Origin: Vibrio fortis
Lineage (GTDB): Bacteria > Pseudomonadota > Gammaproteobacteria > Enterobacterales > Vibrionaceae
DNA: 64,000 nt
Direction: 5' to 3'
Assembly (NCBI RefSeq): GCF_000695685.1
Contig: NZ_JFFR01000027.1
Location: 124,001-188,000, forward strand
Positions within the stretch are counted from its first letter, which is position 1, and every line of letters starts with the position of its first letter. A model generated the notes under the pieces. It was not told where the DNA came from. It ran no database searches and was given only the letters and a program-made list of their open reading frames with translations. Of the stretch, positions 42,705 to 52,828 are shown piece by piece. The position numbers and the translations under genes are program-made.

Positions 42705-45026
42705 ATGGCTGCTAAATGGTTTATTCGGAAGTTAGCATTATCGGCACTATTCGTTGGTTTCAGTTTTCTCTCTCAGGCTCAGCCAGTTACATCGGGTTCA
42801 GCCAATCCAAATGCCACATTCGTTGGCAGTGAAGCCTGTATAGACTGCCATAAGAATGAAGTTGCGGCATGGCAAGGTTCACATCACGATATGGCAATGA
42901 AACATGCAGATAAAACGTCTGTTTTGGGCGACTTTGATGATGTTCGTGTCATGCATGAGGGAAAAGAAAATCGTTTTTTTCAAAAGGAGAAGGAATACTG
43001 GGTCAATATCGAAGGGCCTGATGGTCAGTTTCATGATTATAAAATCAGCTACACCTTCGCTTTCGAACCACTTCAGCAATACATGGTGGAGTTTGATGAT
43101 GGTCGAGTGCAGTTGATTCCTTTCGCTTGGGATTCCCGAACTAGTGAAGCAGGGGGCCAACGCTGGTTCCATCTTTACCCTAATACCACTAATACTGATG
43201 AGTTTTACTGGACCAACAGTGGGCAGAATTGGAACTTTATGTGTGCTGATTGCCACTCAACCAACTTACAAAAAAACTACGACGCAGAGCAGAATCGTTA
43301 CCAAACCACTTGGTCAGAAATTAATGTTGGCTGTGAGGCTTGTCATGGGCCTGCAAGTGACCATATTGACATGGCGAACAAATCAGAAAGTGGGGAAGCG
43401 CAATCAATCGGTGTTTCTTTTGATGCTGCCAGTCATTACGGTTTTGACCGGGACCTATCGCAAGCGGTTAAAGAGTGGGTATATCAAGAAGGGAATACGA
43501 CGCTTCAACCGAAAGATATTATTCATACCAATCAAGTGCAGACCTGCGCGCAGTGCCACAGCCGCCGCACACAACTCAATGAATCGGGTGACCATGTTAA
43601 GGGCTCTTTCTTTGATAAATACCGATTAAGCCTGATTTCACCTGAACTCTACTACCATGATGGCCAAATTTACGATGAAGACTATGTTTACGGCTCGTTC
43701 TTACAATCAGCAATGGCTGAGAAAGGTGTGACTTGTACCAACTGTCATGATCCTCACACAGCTCAATTAAAGATCGCCGAAGAAGCGGTATGTAGCCAAT
43801 GTCATATCGCCTCCGAGTACACCCCTGAAAAACACACTTTCCACCAAGCTGGGACAGAAGCATCGCAATGTACAACTTGCCATATGCCAGAAACAACCTA
43901 CATGCAGGTAGACCCGCGACGCGACCACAGTTGGCATGTACCGCGCCCTGATATCAGCCAGCATATTGATACGCCGAACGTGTGTACAAGCTGTCACGAA
44001 GATAAAACCGACCAATGGGCAGATGCTCAGATCGGTAAATGGTTCCCAGAGTCCAAGTATCGTAACCAACAACATTTTGCCGTGGCTTTTTATGCCGATG
44101 CGATAGGGCATCGAGGTGCAGTGGATGCTCTAGCGTATTCATCGCAAGACTCTAGCCTAAGTAACATTATCCGTGCTTCGAGCCTTGAGCGTATGGCTGG
44201 TAATACGGGTCAAAATACGCTGATTTCATTAGCAAGAGCAATTAAGCATGACAACGAGATGATTCGTTTGGGCGCTGTTGCGGGCTCTTCAGGCTACGAG
44301 TTCAGTGACCGTTGGCAGATACTTGAACCATTATTGACTGATTCAGTACTCTCGGTACGAAGTGAAGCTGCAGGAGCTTTAGTTGGTTATTGGAGAGAAA
44401 TGAACCCGCTGCAGAAAGACCTTATTAAGCCGGCCTTGTCAGAGTACATAGAGATACAAGAGTTTAATGCGGACAGGGGCTTTGGACGCACTAACTTGGG
44501 TAATGTTTATCGAGATCTTGGCCAGTACGATAAGGCAATTGAATATTACCAAGGAGCAATAAAAATAGAGCCTTATTTTGAGAACAGCTACGCTAACTTG
44601 GCGGATCTCTATCGTGCTATGGGGGATGAAACTAAAGCGATGGCGACGCTGAAGCAAGGTATTGATGCACAGCCAAAATCGAGTGTATTGCCTTACAGCG
44701 CTGGGTTAGCAGCACTAAGAGGAAAGGACTATGATCAGGCGAGAGCATACCTTAAGCAAGCTGCGGAAATGGGCGATACCAATCCGCAGTACTGGTATGT
44801 CTATGGTCTATCATTAGAGCAGGTTGATGTGCTCGCGAGTGCCAGAGCGTTACAGCGTGCTTACGCAGCGAGTCGTAATCCACAGCACCTCTATGCAGAA
44901 TGCGAAATTCTGGCACGTAACTCAGCGCAATCGGGAGTGAAACCAGCGTTCGATCGTTGTGTTCAGCAGCTAGAGAAAATCGCACCGCCAGATGCCGTTA
45001 ATCAACTGAAAAGAATGATCAAATGA
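42705..45026 (+). CDS. Octaheme cytochrome c with HEAT and TPR tail
   Basis: A 773-residue periplasmic protein. The ATG at 42705 follows AAGGAAGG, and the signal peptide ends near LSQAQ. Eight CxxCH sites lie at about residues 45, 180, 210, 281, 344, 363, 389 and 427, so the first 430 residues form a multiheme domain like those of cytochrome c554 or NrfA relatives. Residues about 480-585 look HEAT-like, and about 590-770 are TPR repeats (LGNVYRDLGQYDKAIEYYQGAI). The HEAT/TPR part is paralogous to the protein at 61.8 kb. It sits between sulfatase B and the MoxR operon. Its redox substrate is unknown; electron delivery to sulfatase-linked chemistry is only a hypothesis. Confidence 0.88.
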   Translation: MAAKWFIRKLALSALFVGFSFLSQAQPVTSGSANPNATFVGSEACIDCHKNEVAAWQGSHHDMAMKHADKTSVLGDFDDVRVMHEGKENRFFQKEKEYWVNIEGPDGQFHDYKISYTFAFEPLQQYMVEFDDGRVQLIPFAWDSRTSEAGGQRWFHLYPNTTNTDEFYWTNSGQNWNFMCADCHSTNLQKNYDAEQNRYQTTWSEINVGCEACHGPASDHIDMANKSESGEAQSIGVSFDAASHYGFDRDLSQAVKEWVYQEGNTTLQPKDIIHTNQVQTCAQCHSRRTQLNESGDHVKGSFFDKYRLSLISPELYYHDGQIYDEDYVYGSFLQSAMAEKGVTCTNCHDPHTAQLKIAEEAVCSQCHIASEYTPEKHTFHQAGTEASQCTTCHMPETTYMQVDPRRDHSWHVPRPDISQHIDTPNVCTSCHEDKTDQWADAQIGKWFPESKYRNQQHFAVAFYADAIGHRGAVDALAYSSQDSSLSNIIRASSLERMAGNTGQNTLISLARAIKHDNEMIRLGAVAGSSGYEFSDRWQILEPLLTDSVLSVRSEAAGALVGYWREMNPLQKDLIKPALSEYIEIQEFNADRGFGRTNLGNVYRDLGQYDKAIEYYQGAIKIEPYFENSYANLADLYRAMGDETKAMATLKQGIDAQPKSSVLPYSAGLAALRGKDYDQARAYLKQAAEMGDTNPQYWYVYGLSLEQVDVLASARALQRAYAASRNPQHLYAECEILARNSAQSGVKPAFDRCVQQLEKIAPPDAVNQLKRMIK

Positions 45027-45083
45027 TAGCCTTCTAACGGAATAAGACAGAACGACCATTGTGAGAAAAGTAGCTATTGCCTT

Positions 45084-45100
45084 TATAACCAATAGTTATA
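45084..45100. promoter_or_regulatory. LysR-type palindrome upstream of MoxR operon
   Basis: TATAAC-CAATA-GTTATA, a perfect 6-bp-arm inverted repeat with 5-base spacer and T-N11-A core, 51 bp before the MoxR start. It shares its arms and spacing with the sites at 40774 and 59494. Confidence 0.6.
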
Positions 45101-45150
45101 GCGCTTGTGAGTAGGATGTACACAGCATATCGAATTGATAAGGATGACCT

Positions 45151-46134
45151 ATGAACCACGCACAGCAAGCGATAAATCGACTCATAGAACAAACTGAAAA
45201 AAGTGTCATCGGCCAGAGCTACGTTGTTAGAGCTCTGGTCATCGGTCTACTCACCAATGGACATGTTTTGTTAGAGGGTTTACCAGGAACAGCAAAAACA
45301 CGCTCAGTGAAGTCTCTGTCGAATTTACTTAACGCGAGCTTTGGTCGTATTCAATTTACACCTGATCTCCTGCCTTCGGATGTGACAGGTACAGAGGTCT
45401 ACCAAGAGGTCGAAGGTAAACCTCAATTACATTTTCAAGCCGGTCCTATCTTTAATAGCATTGTTTTGGCAGACGAAGTGAACCGTGCGCCCGCGAAAGT
45501 ACAAGCGGCGTTACTTGAAGCGATGGCAGAAGGTACGATTACTGTTGGTGGTCAAACCCATGTATTGCCTGAATTGTTCATGGTGTTAGCAACCCAAAAC
45601 CCAGTAGAGCAAGAAGGCACATACCCGTTACCTGAAGCGCAAATGGACCGTTTCATTATGAAAGTCACGGTTGATTACCCTGAAGATGCCGCTGAGCGTG
45701 ACATCATTCGATTAGTAAGAAGTGAAGAGCTAGGGAGTGAAACCAGTTCAGAACTGATTACCCCCCAACATATTGAACCTGAACTTGTCATAGAAGCGCG
45801 CCGTCAATTACCAGATATCGCTGTCTCTGAACTTGTTGAAGATTATATCGTTGCTCTCGTTATGGCGACGCGAAAGCCTGAGCGTTACAGCGAGTCAAAT
45901 CTACCAAAATGGTTAGAGATTGGAGCAAGTCCGCGCGCGTCAATTGCTCTTGATAAATGTGCAAGAGCCTATGCATGGCTACAAGGGCGTGACCACGTCA
46001 CAATTGATGATGTGCGAGCTATGGTTCCAACTGTGTTAGGGCATCGTTTTTCTCTATCTTATGATGCGTTGGCCGATGGTGTTGACCACCAACGAGTGAT
46101 CGAAGAGTTGCTTGACGCAGTAGAGATTGGTTAA
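45151..46134 (+). CDS. MoxR-family AAA+ ATPase
   Basis: A 327-residue AAA+ ATPase of the MoxR type. Walker A is GLPGTAKT (about residues 43-50) and Walker B is IVLADEVNRAP. The arginine-rich lid includes ASPRASIALDK. AAGGA precedes the ATG. MoxR proteins act with VWA-domain partners as chaperones for maturation of cofactor-containing or secreted enzymes, and all five downstream genes fit such a machine. Confidence 0.93.
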   Translation: MNHAQQAINRLIEQTEKSVIGQSYVVRALVIGLLTNGHVLLEGLPGTAKTRSVKSLSNLLNASFGRIQFTPDLLPSDVTGTEVYQEVEGKPQLHFQAGPIFNSIVLADEVNRAPAKVQAALLEAMAEGTITVGGQTHVLPELFMVLATQNPVEQEGTYPLPEAQMDRFIMKVTVDYPEDAAERDIIRLVRSEELGSETSSELITPQHIEPELVIEARRQLPDIAVSELVEDYIVALVMATRKPERYSESNLPKWLEIGASPRASIALDKCARAYAWLQGRDHVTIDDVRAMVPTVLGHRFSLSYDALADGVDHQRVIEELLDAVEIG

Positions 46135-46146
46135 ACGGGAGGCGTT

Positions 46147-47109
46147 ATGGCTAAGCCAACTCAAGCGCCACAGTCACAAGGGCTAGATCCTCGGCTGTAC
46201 TGCGATTATGCAAAGCTCGTTCGGTTACAGGCTCAAGCCGAGTCGTTTACTTTATTGCCACACTTGAAGGCCGGCAGTGTGCTGTCTGGTCGTCATAATT
46301 CCTTGTTTCGTGGTCGCGGTCTTAACTTTGAAGAGTTAAGGCATTACCAATTAGGCGACGACATTCGAAATCTGGATTGGAAAGTAACGATGCGTACCGG
46401 TAAGCCACATGTTCGTAGCTATACCGAAGAGAAAGACCGTAATGTTATGATTTGTGTCGACCAACGCAGTTCAATGTTTTTTGCTTCTCAATCCGTTATG
46501 AAATCGGTGGTTGCTGCGGAGCTTGCGGCAATCTGTGGTTGGCGAGTGCTTAAAGACGGCGACCGCGTTGGCTACCTGATCGCATCACATCAAGCGCTAT
46601 TTCACAGTAAGGCGCAACGTTCCCAAAATGATCTGCTTTCCCAATTAAAGCATCTGGTTAAGGCTAACCAGAGTCTAGATGTGGCTTCACATGATAATAA
46701 CGATGTGACGTTCAGTCGTTGGATTGAGCGAATTAAACGCATGGGGCTTAAGCAATCTACTCTTATTTTTATTAGTGATTGGCGTGATTGTGAAGAGCAT
46801 CATCTCGATCGTTTGCAACAGCTGCAACAGCATAATGATGTTCTGGCAATTATGGTCAGTGACCCTCTAGAACAAGCACTTCCACATACACTCGCGGACG
46901 CAAAGTGGGTGGTAGGCGATGGTCGATACCAGCTCAACCTAGACAGCCAAAGCAAAGTGTCAGCGGCGAGCGAAAGCTTGGCACAAAAAGCTGCGCTTCA
47001 GAAGCAGTCATTAGCTAAGTTAATGGCGATTAAGCATCTGCCGTATATCGAAGTAGATACCTCGGGGCAACACGTGTCTCAATTCCAAAAGCTGGTGGGA
47101 GGTCGCTAA
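46147..47109 (+). CDS. DUF58-domain protein
   Basis: A 320-residue cytoplasmic protein of the DUF58 family, a VWA-like fold that usually accompanies MoxR. The family signature is GRGLNFEELRHYQLGDDIRNLDWKV split around residues 60-85, followed by KPHVRSYTEEKDRNVMICVDQRSS. CGGGAGG lies upstream of the ATG. It ends at a TAATG overlap with the next gene. Confidence 0.92.
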   Translation: MAKPTQAPQSQGLDPRLYCDYAKLVRLQAQAESFTLLPHLKAGSVLSGRHNSLFRGRGLNFEELRHYQLGDDIRNLDWKVTMRTGKPHVRSYTEEKDRNVMICVDQRSSMFFASQSVMKSVVAAELAAICGWRVLKDGDRVGYLIASHQALFHSKAQRSQNDLLSQLKHLVKANQSLDVASHDNNDVTFSRWIERIKRMGLKQSTLIFISDWRDCEEHHLDRLQQLQQHNDVLAIMVSDPLEQALPHTLADAKWVVGDGRYQLNLDSQSKVSAASESLAQKAALQKQSLAKLMAIKHLPYIEVDTSGQHVSQFQKLVGGR

Positions 47110-47633
47110 TGTCAGTCGAACATGCCCCACCTAGTACTTATATACTGCGTGATATTCAAGATGTCGTGGTACCTGACAGCGTCAGTTGGCTACCTCAAAC
47201 GATAGGCTGGAAGGTTCTAGGTGTCGCGCTAATCATAGCGTTTGCATACGCCGCTTATCGCTACGCTTGTTATCGTTGGAATAACCGCTATCGTCAAGAA
47301 GCGTTAGACGTGCTTGATCAGTTAGATCCTTCTGATAAAGGCTCAGCTAAGCGTGCTTTTGAAGTGCTGAAATCGGTCCTTCGATATCTGAATGCTCGTC
47401 ATGCGAGTATTCATGGTGAACGTGCATTAGCTACACTTGATGGCTACTTGCCGAAGAAAGCATCCACTATTTTTCAGGACAGCGCTTCTAAAATCTGGAT
47501 CGACAGCTTAGTTAATCCGAGCATTTATCTGACATTTGAGCAACGTGTGGAGATCATCGAGAAGGCGACCACATGGGTGAAATTGCACCAATACAGAGGT
47601 TCAGAGAATCCTCAGGAGACGCCACGTGGTTGA
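47109..47633 (+). CDS. DUF4381-like single-span membrane protein
   Basis: A 174-residue protein with the pattern LRDIQDVVVPDSVSWLPQTIGWK, one membrane span (VLGVALIIAFAYAAYRYA) and a helical cytoplasmic tail. This fits DUF4381, a standard member of MoxR-VWA operons. It starts on the preceding stop (TAATG) and overlaps the next gene by 8 bp. Confidence 0.85.
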   Translation: MSVEHAPPSTYILRDIQDVVVPDSVSWLPQTIGWKVLGVALIIAFAYAAYRYACYRWNNRYRQEALDVLDQLDPSDKGSAKRAFEVLKSVLRYLNARHASIHGERALATLDGYLPKKASTIFQDSASKIWIDSLVNPSIYLTFEQRVEIIEKATTWVKLHQYRGSENPQETPRG

Positions 47634-48717
47634 ACTAATTTCACCTAGTTTTGAATTTGAACATCCACTTTGGTTAGTGATACTTCCGCTACCGTTTCTT
47701 GTCTACTTTGCTGTTCCTGCGTATCGAACAAAGCAGATGGCGATTAAAGTTCCTTTCTTTCGAGACCTGGTTGATGCCATTGGTGAGACACCGTCTGAGG
47801 GCGCTAGTCAGTTAACACCTAGCTGGTGGCAGCGAGTTACTCTAATTGTTACTTGGATCTTGGTCGTTTGCGCGTTGGCGAAACCGACCATTCTTGGAGA
47901 GCCGCAAACTCGCGAACAGTTCGGTCGTGACGTTATGGTGGTTGTCGATCTATCTGGCTCTATGGCGGAGGAGGACTTTACCTCGAAAGCCGGAGAAAGA
48001 ATCTCGCGTCTTGATGCAACCAAAGAGGTGCTATCCGATTTTGCGAAGACGCGAGAAGGCGACCGCCTAGGGTTGATCTTGTTTGGTGATGCTGCGTTCG
48101 TTCAAACGCCATTTACTGCAGACCAAAGCGTGTGGCTAGAACTGCTTAACCAGACGGATGTTGCTATGGCAGGGCAGAGTACTCATTTGGGCGATGCGAT
48201 TGGCCTTGCAATTAAAGTTTTCGAACAGAGCCATAGTCAACGAGATGCTTTGAGTGACCAAATACCTGATCAGGAAAGAGAAAAAGTGGTGATCGTACTG
48301 ACGGATGGCAATGACACAGGCAGTTTCGTTGAGCCAATTGATGCCGCTAAGGTGGCTAAAGCTAAAGGTGTGCGTATCCATGTCATCGCAATGGGCGACC
48401 CACAAACCGTTGGTGAAGTGGCTTTGGATATGGAAACCATTCGTCGTATAGCTGAGGAGTCGGGAGGCAGCGCATTTGAAGCGTTGAATCGAGTCGAACT
48501 ACAAAAGGCTTATGCGGAAATCGGTGAACTAGAACCTCAGCTCTATGAGAGCACGACTTATCGTCCGAAACAGACGATTCATCATTACTTAATGGCAATC
48601 GTGGTTATTATGTATTTGACCGCCTTCAGCGCTGCGACTATTCGTCGTCGAAGTCTCTTAAGAAAAGCGAAACAACCTTTGGTTCAGGAGCAAAAACAAG
48701 GAGAACAGAATGTTTGA
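47626..48717 (+). CDS. VWA-domain membrane protein (BatA-like)
   Basis: A 363-residue protein with two N-terminal spans, a VWA domain and a C-terminal span. The metal-ion-dependent adhesion site is DLSGS (about residues 108-112), with the matching Thr in GQSTHLGDA and Asp in LTDGND. The start is a GTG with CAGGAG upstream, overlapping the previous gene. BatA-type proteins are periplasm-facing partners of MoxR. Confidence 0.92.
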   Translation: MVELISPSFEFEHPLWLVILPLPFLVYFAVPAYRTKQMAIKVPFFRDLVDAIGETPSEGASQLTPSWWQRVTLIVTWILVVCALAKPTILGEPQTREQFGRDVMVVVDLSGSMAEEDFTSKAGERISRLDATKEVLSDFAKTREGDRLGLILFGDAAFVQTPFTADQSVWLELLNQTDVAMAGQSTHLGDAIGLAIKVFEQSHSQRDALSDQIPDQEREKVVIVLTDGNDTGSFVEPIDAAKVAKAKGVRIHVIAMGDPQTVGEVALDMETIRRIAEESGGSAFEALNRVELQKAYAEIGELEPQLYESTTYRPKQTIHHYLMAIVVIMYLTAFSAATIRRRSLLRKAKQPLVQEQKQGEQNV

Positions 48718-50407
48718 TTCTCTCGTTTTGCAACAAGTGTTTACTCAATTTCATTTTATTCGCCCATTGTGGCTGCTCGCCTTCATTCCAATGTTCTTCT
48801 TGCTTTGGTTGCGTTGGCGTGAAGAGACAAAGCCTAGCTGGAAAGATGTGCTGCCTGAGCATCTGCGTTACGCTCTCACCATCGGAGAACGAGGCTGGCG
48901 TAAACAGTTGCCACTGAAGCTATTAATGGTGATCGTCGCCATTGCGATAATGATTTGTGCAGGTCCAACATGGCAAAGAGAGGCCTCGCCTTTTGGTGAA
49001 GATAAGGCCTCTATGTTGGTTGTGTTAGATAACAGCGAGACCATGCTTCTCAAAGACCTGCCTCCTAGTCGCTTGGAGCGTTCAAAGCAGAAGATTCGTG
49101 ATTTACTGGCCGCGCGTAATGGCGGTAATACTGGGTTAGTTGTTTACTCAGGCAGTGCACATGCTGCAATGCCAGTGACGCAAGATAGTAAAGTATTCGA
49201 GCCCTTCTTAGCCGCGATTACACCAGAGATTATGCCAGTAGCAGGAAAAATTGCGGAAACAGCCCTGCCTCTCATTGATCAACAATTAAATAGTGAACCA
49301 GGTTCGACAGTGCTGCTGGTAACTGATGGTGTCAATCCAGCAACCATTAAAGCATACGAAACGTTTTTTAACGACAAACCTTATCAACTGTTGATCCTCG
49401 CTGCAGGAAACCGCGACATTGTGAGTGATAACCCAGTGGACCTAAGTGCATTGAATGATCTGGCGAGTGCGACGGGAGGGCGAGTTATTGAAGTCACGGT
49501 CGATGACGCCGACATTCAAGCACTAAACCGTGCGGTTGAACGAAATATGCAGCTTAATGGTGAATCAGCAATGCCGTGGAAAGACATGGGCTATGGGTTA
49601 CTGTTTCCTATTGCTCTCATTATGTTGTTATGGTTCCGAAAGGGTTGGTTAGTGCAATGGTGTGTGGTTGGTGTACTGGTGACAGGTTCCGTCTACTCTA
49701 ACCCGACGATGGCTGAACCTGTTAAGTTGACGGCGGAAAAACCAGTTCAAATTGAAGAAGTCACAGCTTGGGACAAAGCCTCTCAATGGTGGTGGGATTT
49801 ATGGTTAACACCCGACCAGCAAGGGCAACGTCTACTTAATCAGCAAGAGTACCTTGAGGCGGCGAAGCATTTTCAAGATCCACTTCGCAAAGGTGTCGCT
49901 TACTACTATGCCCGTGAGTTCAAGCTTGCTCATAGCGCTTTCTTACAAACCAAGACAGATTTAGGTGTCTATTACTCAGCGACAGCGCTAGCGCGTCAGA
50001 GAGAATACTTAGCCGCTCGTGACTTATTGAAATCACTTTTGGAGAAACCAGATCTTGATAACGAGCTTGCCGAAAAGGTTGAGCACAACCTCGCAGTATT
50101 CAACGGTATTGTTGAAGAGGTAAATCGCATGAGTGAAAGCCAAGCAGGCACGACCGATGGGCCTGAAGAGTCATTTGAACTTGATGAAGATAAACCAAGA
50201 ACCGGTGATGGTGCAGAAGAAGAAACGGTTGCAGAACTGATGCTCAAAGAGACCCTGAACGCCAATGAAATACTTGGTAGCCAAGAGCTGTCTGATAAAT
50301 GGTTGAAAAGAGTCGAGGCGGATCCGAAGTACTTCCTAAAAGCTAAGTTTCAGATCCAGTTACGAGAGCCACAAATCGATGTAGAGCAGGAGAGCAATAA
50401 TGAATAA
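48710..50407 (+). CDS. VWA plus TPR membrane protein (BatB/BatC-like)
   Basis: A 565-residue protein with N-terminal spans, a VWA domain, another span near residue 300, and a C-terminal TPR-like region (YLEAAKHFQDPLRKGVAYYYAREF). The metal site reads DNSET, a variant of DxSxS in which Thr replaces the last Ser, so metal binding is still possible. It overlaps both neighbours by 8 bp. In other bacteria the VWA and TPR parts may be separate BatB and BatC genes; here they are fused. Confidence 0.9.
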   Translation: MFDSLVLQQVFTQFHFIRPLWLLAFIPMFFLLWLRWREETKPSWKDVLPEHLRYALTIGERGWRKQLPLKLLMVIVAIAIMICAGPTWQREASPFGEDKASMLVVLDNSETMLLKDLPPSRLERSKQKIRDLLAARNGGNTGLVVYSGSAHAAMPVTQDSKVFEPFLAAITPEIMPVAGKIAETALPLIDQQLNSEPGSTVLLVTDGVNPATIKAYETFFNDKPYQLLILAAGNRDIVSDNPVDLSALNDLASATGGRVIEVTVDDADIQALNRAVERNMQLNGESAMPWKDMGYGLLFPIALIMLLWFRKGWLVQWCVVGVLVTGSVYSNPTMAEPVKLTAEKPVQIEEVTAWDKASQWWWDLWLTPDQQGQRLLNQQEYLEAAKHFQDPLRKGVAYYYAREFKLAHSAFLQTKTDLGVYYSATALARQREYLAARDLLKSLLEKPDLDNELAEKVEHNLAVFNGIVEEVNRMSESQAGTTDGPEESFELDEDKPRTGDGAEEETVAELMLKETLNANEILGSQELSDKWLKRVEADPKYFLKAKFQIQLREPQIDVEQESNNE

Positions 50408-51755
50408 ATCTCTGCGTCATAGAATGAAAAGCGCGTTAAAAAACTGCCCCGGTCTATTAGTTATTACTGCTGTTTTGATTATGAGTATGACATCTCAATC
50501 GGTTTTAGCTAACGACATTAATGACCTGTACAAAGCAGGAAAGGTAGAGTTAATTGCTTGGGTAGGAAAGCAACCGACAACATCCGACGAGAGTGAACCC
50601 AAGAAGGAAATACCGACTTTCAGTGTTAATGAGCAGGTTGTATTAACGATTGAAGTTGCGACGCCACGCTGGTTCACTGGCGGTACACGTATTGGTAACG
50701 TAGAAATGGCGGACGTTATTGCAAAGCAAAGGAATACACTCGCCACTAACTACACGGCACGTAAAAATGGGGAAACGTGGTCAAGACAGCGTTGGGAAAT
50801 CACCTTGTACCCGCAAAAGAGCGGAGACTATGTGATACCGCGTCTGCCAGTTCGTCTGCAAGTATCCGCGGACGATGGCGAGAAAGTGAGTGGAACGCTA
50901 TATACCCAACCGATCAAATTCAAAACACAGTTACCCTCGGGTTTACTCACCGATGACACTCCTTGGTTTAGTGCGACCAGTGTTGATGTTGAGCAGCAGT
51001 GGCAACAATCTAATGAGAATTTAAAGGTTGGTGATGCGATCACTCGAACCGTTACTATCAAGGCACAAGACAGCTTATCGGTACTGCTGCCTAACTTGTT
51101 AGAGAACGAATCTACAGCTCAATACCAGGCATACCCTCAACCGCATAAATTAGATGATACGCAAGAGCGTGGGGATTACCGCTCAGAGCGAATTGAAGAG
51201 TCGGTGTATGTTATCCAACAAGGTGGTGATTTCACGCTACCTGAGTTGACCTTTCAGTGGTGGAATACTAAAGACGAACGATTAGAAACGGTTGTATTGG
51301 AGTCTACGTCATTTAGCGCGAAGCACACTCTAAAGTCATTTGTTAAAGCGTACTCAACAGCCATGATTGTCGCTGCTTTGTTTATTGCGATTGTAGTGAT
51401 AATAGTGTTAGCGGGGAGGCGTTATTATCAGACACGTCCGACTCCAAGGTGGTTGGCATTCCGCCGAGTTGTAAAAGCGGGCAATTGGCCGAAGATTCGC
51501 GGATTTGTTTATCGAGAGCTCAGAAGTAAATCGTCACTGCTGGAGCTTGATAAGTGTGCGGATACTGAAGATTGGTCAGAGACAAATTTTGCATTTCAAA
51601 AAGGCAGCCAAGAGACTCACATTTTGCAGCGCGTTTGGAAGGTGGTGATTGAAACCCACAACCATAATGATCCGAACATTAGCCAAAGCCCGCTACCTTG
51701 GTGGCGAAAATATTTTCCTAAAGCCTTACCTGATTTGGACCGTAAATCTCGATAG
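50400..51755 (+). CDS. BatD-like membrane-anchored protein
   Basis: A 451-residue protein with a signal peptide or anchor (about residues 18-37), a periplasmic beta-rich region typical of the BatD family (EQVVLTIEVATPRWFTGG; QRWEITLYPQKSGDYVIP), and one C-terminal span (AALFIAIVVIIVLAG). It is the last gene of the MoxR operon. Its job is presumed to be presenting periplasmic clients to the VWA complex. Confidence 0.85.
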   Translation: MNKSLRHRMKSALKNCPGLLVITAVLIMSMTSQSVLANDINDLYKAGKVELIAWVGKQPTTSDESEPKKEIPTFSVNEQVVLTIEVATPRWFTGGTRIGNVEMADVIAKQRNTLATNYTARKNGETWSRQRWEITLYPQKSGDYVIPRLPVRLQVSADDGEKVSGTLYTQPIKFKTQLPSGLLTDDTPWFSATSVDVEQQWQQSNENLKVGDAITRTVTIKAQDSLSVLLPNLLENESTAQYQAYPQPHKLDDTQERGDYRSERIEESVYVIQQGGDFTLPELTFQWWNTKDERLETVVLESTSFSAKHTLKSFVKAYSTAMIVAALFIAIVVIIVLAGRRYYQTRPTPRWLAFRRVVKAGNWPKIRGFVYRELRSKSSLLELDKCADTEDWSETNFAFQKGSQETHILQRVWKVVIETHNHNDPNISQSPLPWWRKYFPKALPDLDRKSR

Positions 51756-51859
51756 CGTGTGCCGTATCGCGGTGTTATGCCACTGAATCAACTAGGATTA
51801 TAAAAGTACATTTGCAGACTCGACATCATGGGGAGTCTGCTTAGCCATATTGGAGCTCT

Positions 51860-52768
51860 ATGAAAAGCACTGAACTGAACCTGATTCCCATTTTTGTCGC
51901 GATTTACGAAGAACAGAATTTGTCCAAAGCGGCAGCGCGTATGGATATAAGCCAGCCGGCAGTGAGTAAAGCGCTAGCAAAGCTTAGAGATATCTACGAC
52001 GAGCCTCTGTTCCATCGTACCACGTCGGGTGTTGAACCAACCGCTTTTGCATCGGACATCTATCCTGCAATGTCGGCCGCTTTGAAAAACTTCACCTCAA
52101 CGCTCTCTGCATCGAGAGATTTTGACCCTAAAACCTCCAATCGAATCTTCTCGATTGCTTGCGTATCAGCTGCGAGCTATGAGCTGATGCCTAAACTGAT
52201 GAATCTCATCAGTCAAACTGCCCCCAATATTGCCTTAGAAATTCACCCTCTGTTTACTGAAGATTATGAGTCGGACTTACGTTTGCAAAGACATGATATT
52301 ATTGTCGACATGACGCCGAGAGGGCGCACCATGTTGAAACACGAAACGATTTCAACAGAAGAGCTGGTGGTGGTGTGTCGAGAAGATCACCCAACGATTG
52401 GTGATAGCATGGATATTGAGGAGTTTCTGACCCATGACCATGTGGTTGTTTCTCGTTGGCATGCTCGCAAAAGCTTATTAAGCGCAGAGGATTCTCAAGA
52501 GTTGGAGAAGCGTCGCATTGTGTATCGCGCGGCTGGAGTCGTCGAAATGATGCCTGTCATTGAGAACTCCGACTACATCGGTATGTTGCCTATGTCGTCG
52601 GTTCGTTGTTTTGGTAATAAATACAAACTTAAGACCTTACCACTGCCATTTGATCTAGAAGATTTAGATATGTGTATGATTTGGCACCCGAGTAGAACTA
52701 ACGAGCCAAGCCATAAATGGCTTCGATGCAAATTGAAAGCAGCTGCTAAAGAAGTCATGTCGCAATAA
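51860..52768 (+). CDS. LysR-type regulator of the sulfatase island
   Basis: A 302-residue LysR-type regulator. The helix-turn-helix reads NLSKAAARMDISQPAVSKALAKLRDIYDEPLFHR, split over residues 20-50, and an effector-binding domain begins near residue 95. It lies 105 bp after BatD and inside the sulfatase island, which makes it the best candidate for binding the repeated ATAAC-N5-GTTAT palindromes. The link to those sites is inferred. Confidence 0.88.
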   Translation: MKSTELNLIPIFVAIYEEQNLSKAAARMDISQPAVSKALAKLRDIYDEPLFHRTTSGVEPTAFASDIYPAMSAALKNFTSTLSASRDFDPKTSNRIFSIACVSAASYELMPKLMNLISQTAPNIALEIHPLFTEDYESDLRLQRHDIIVDMTPRGRTMLKHETISTEELVVVCREDHPTIGDSMDIEEFLTHDHVVVSRWHARKSLLSAEDSQELEKRRIVYRAAGVVEMMPVIENSDYIGMLPMSSVRCFGNKYKLKTLPLPFDLEDLDMCMIWHPSRTNEPSHKWLRCKLKAAAKEVMSQ

Positions 52769-52786
52769 AATAATGACCCCAGACGT

Positions 52787-52808
52787 TTGTGTCTGGGGCA
52801 TAGTGCTT
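52787..52808. terminator. Terminator-like hairpin between convergent genes
   Basis: CCCCAGAC and GTCTGGGG form a perfect 8-bp stem with a 6-base loop. It lies between the LysR stop and the convergent GGDEF-EAL stop. The T tract is weak on the plus side and better (TCATTATTTTAT) on the minus side. Confidence 0.6.
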
Positions 52809-52828
52809 AAGGAATAAGAGGTTTATCG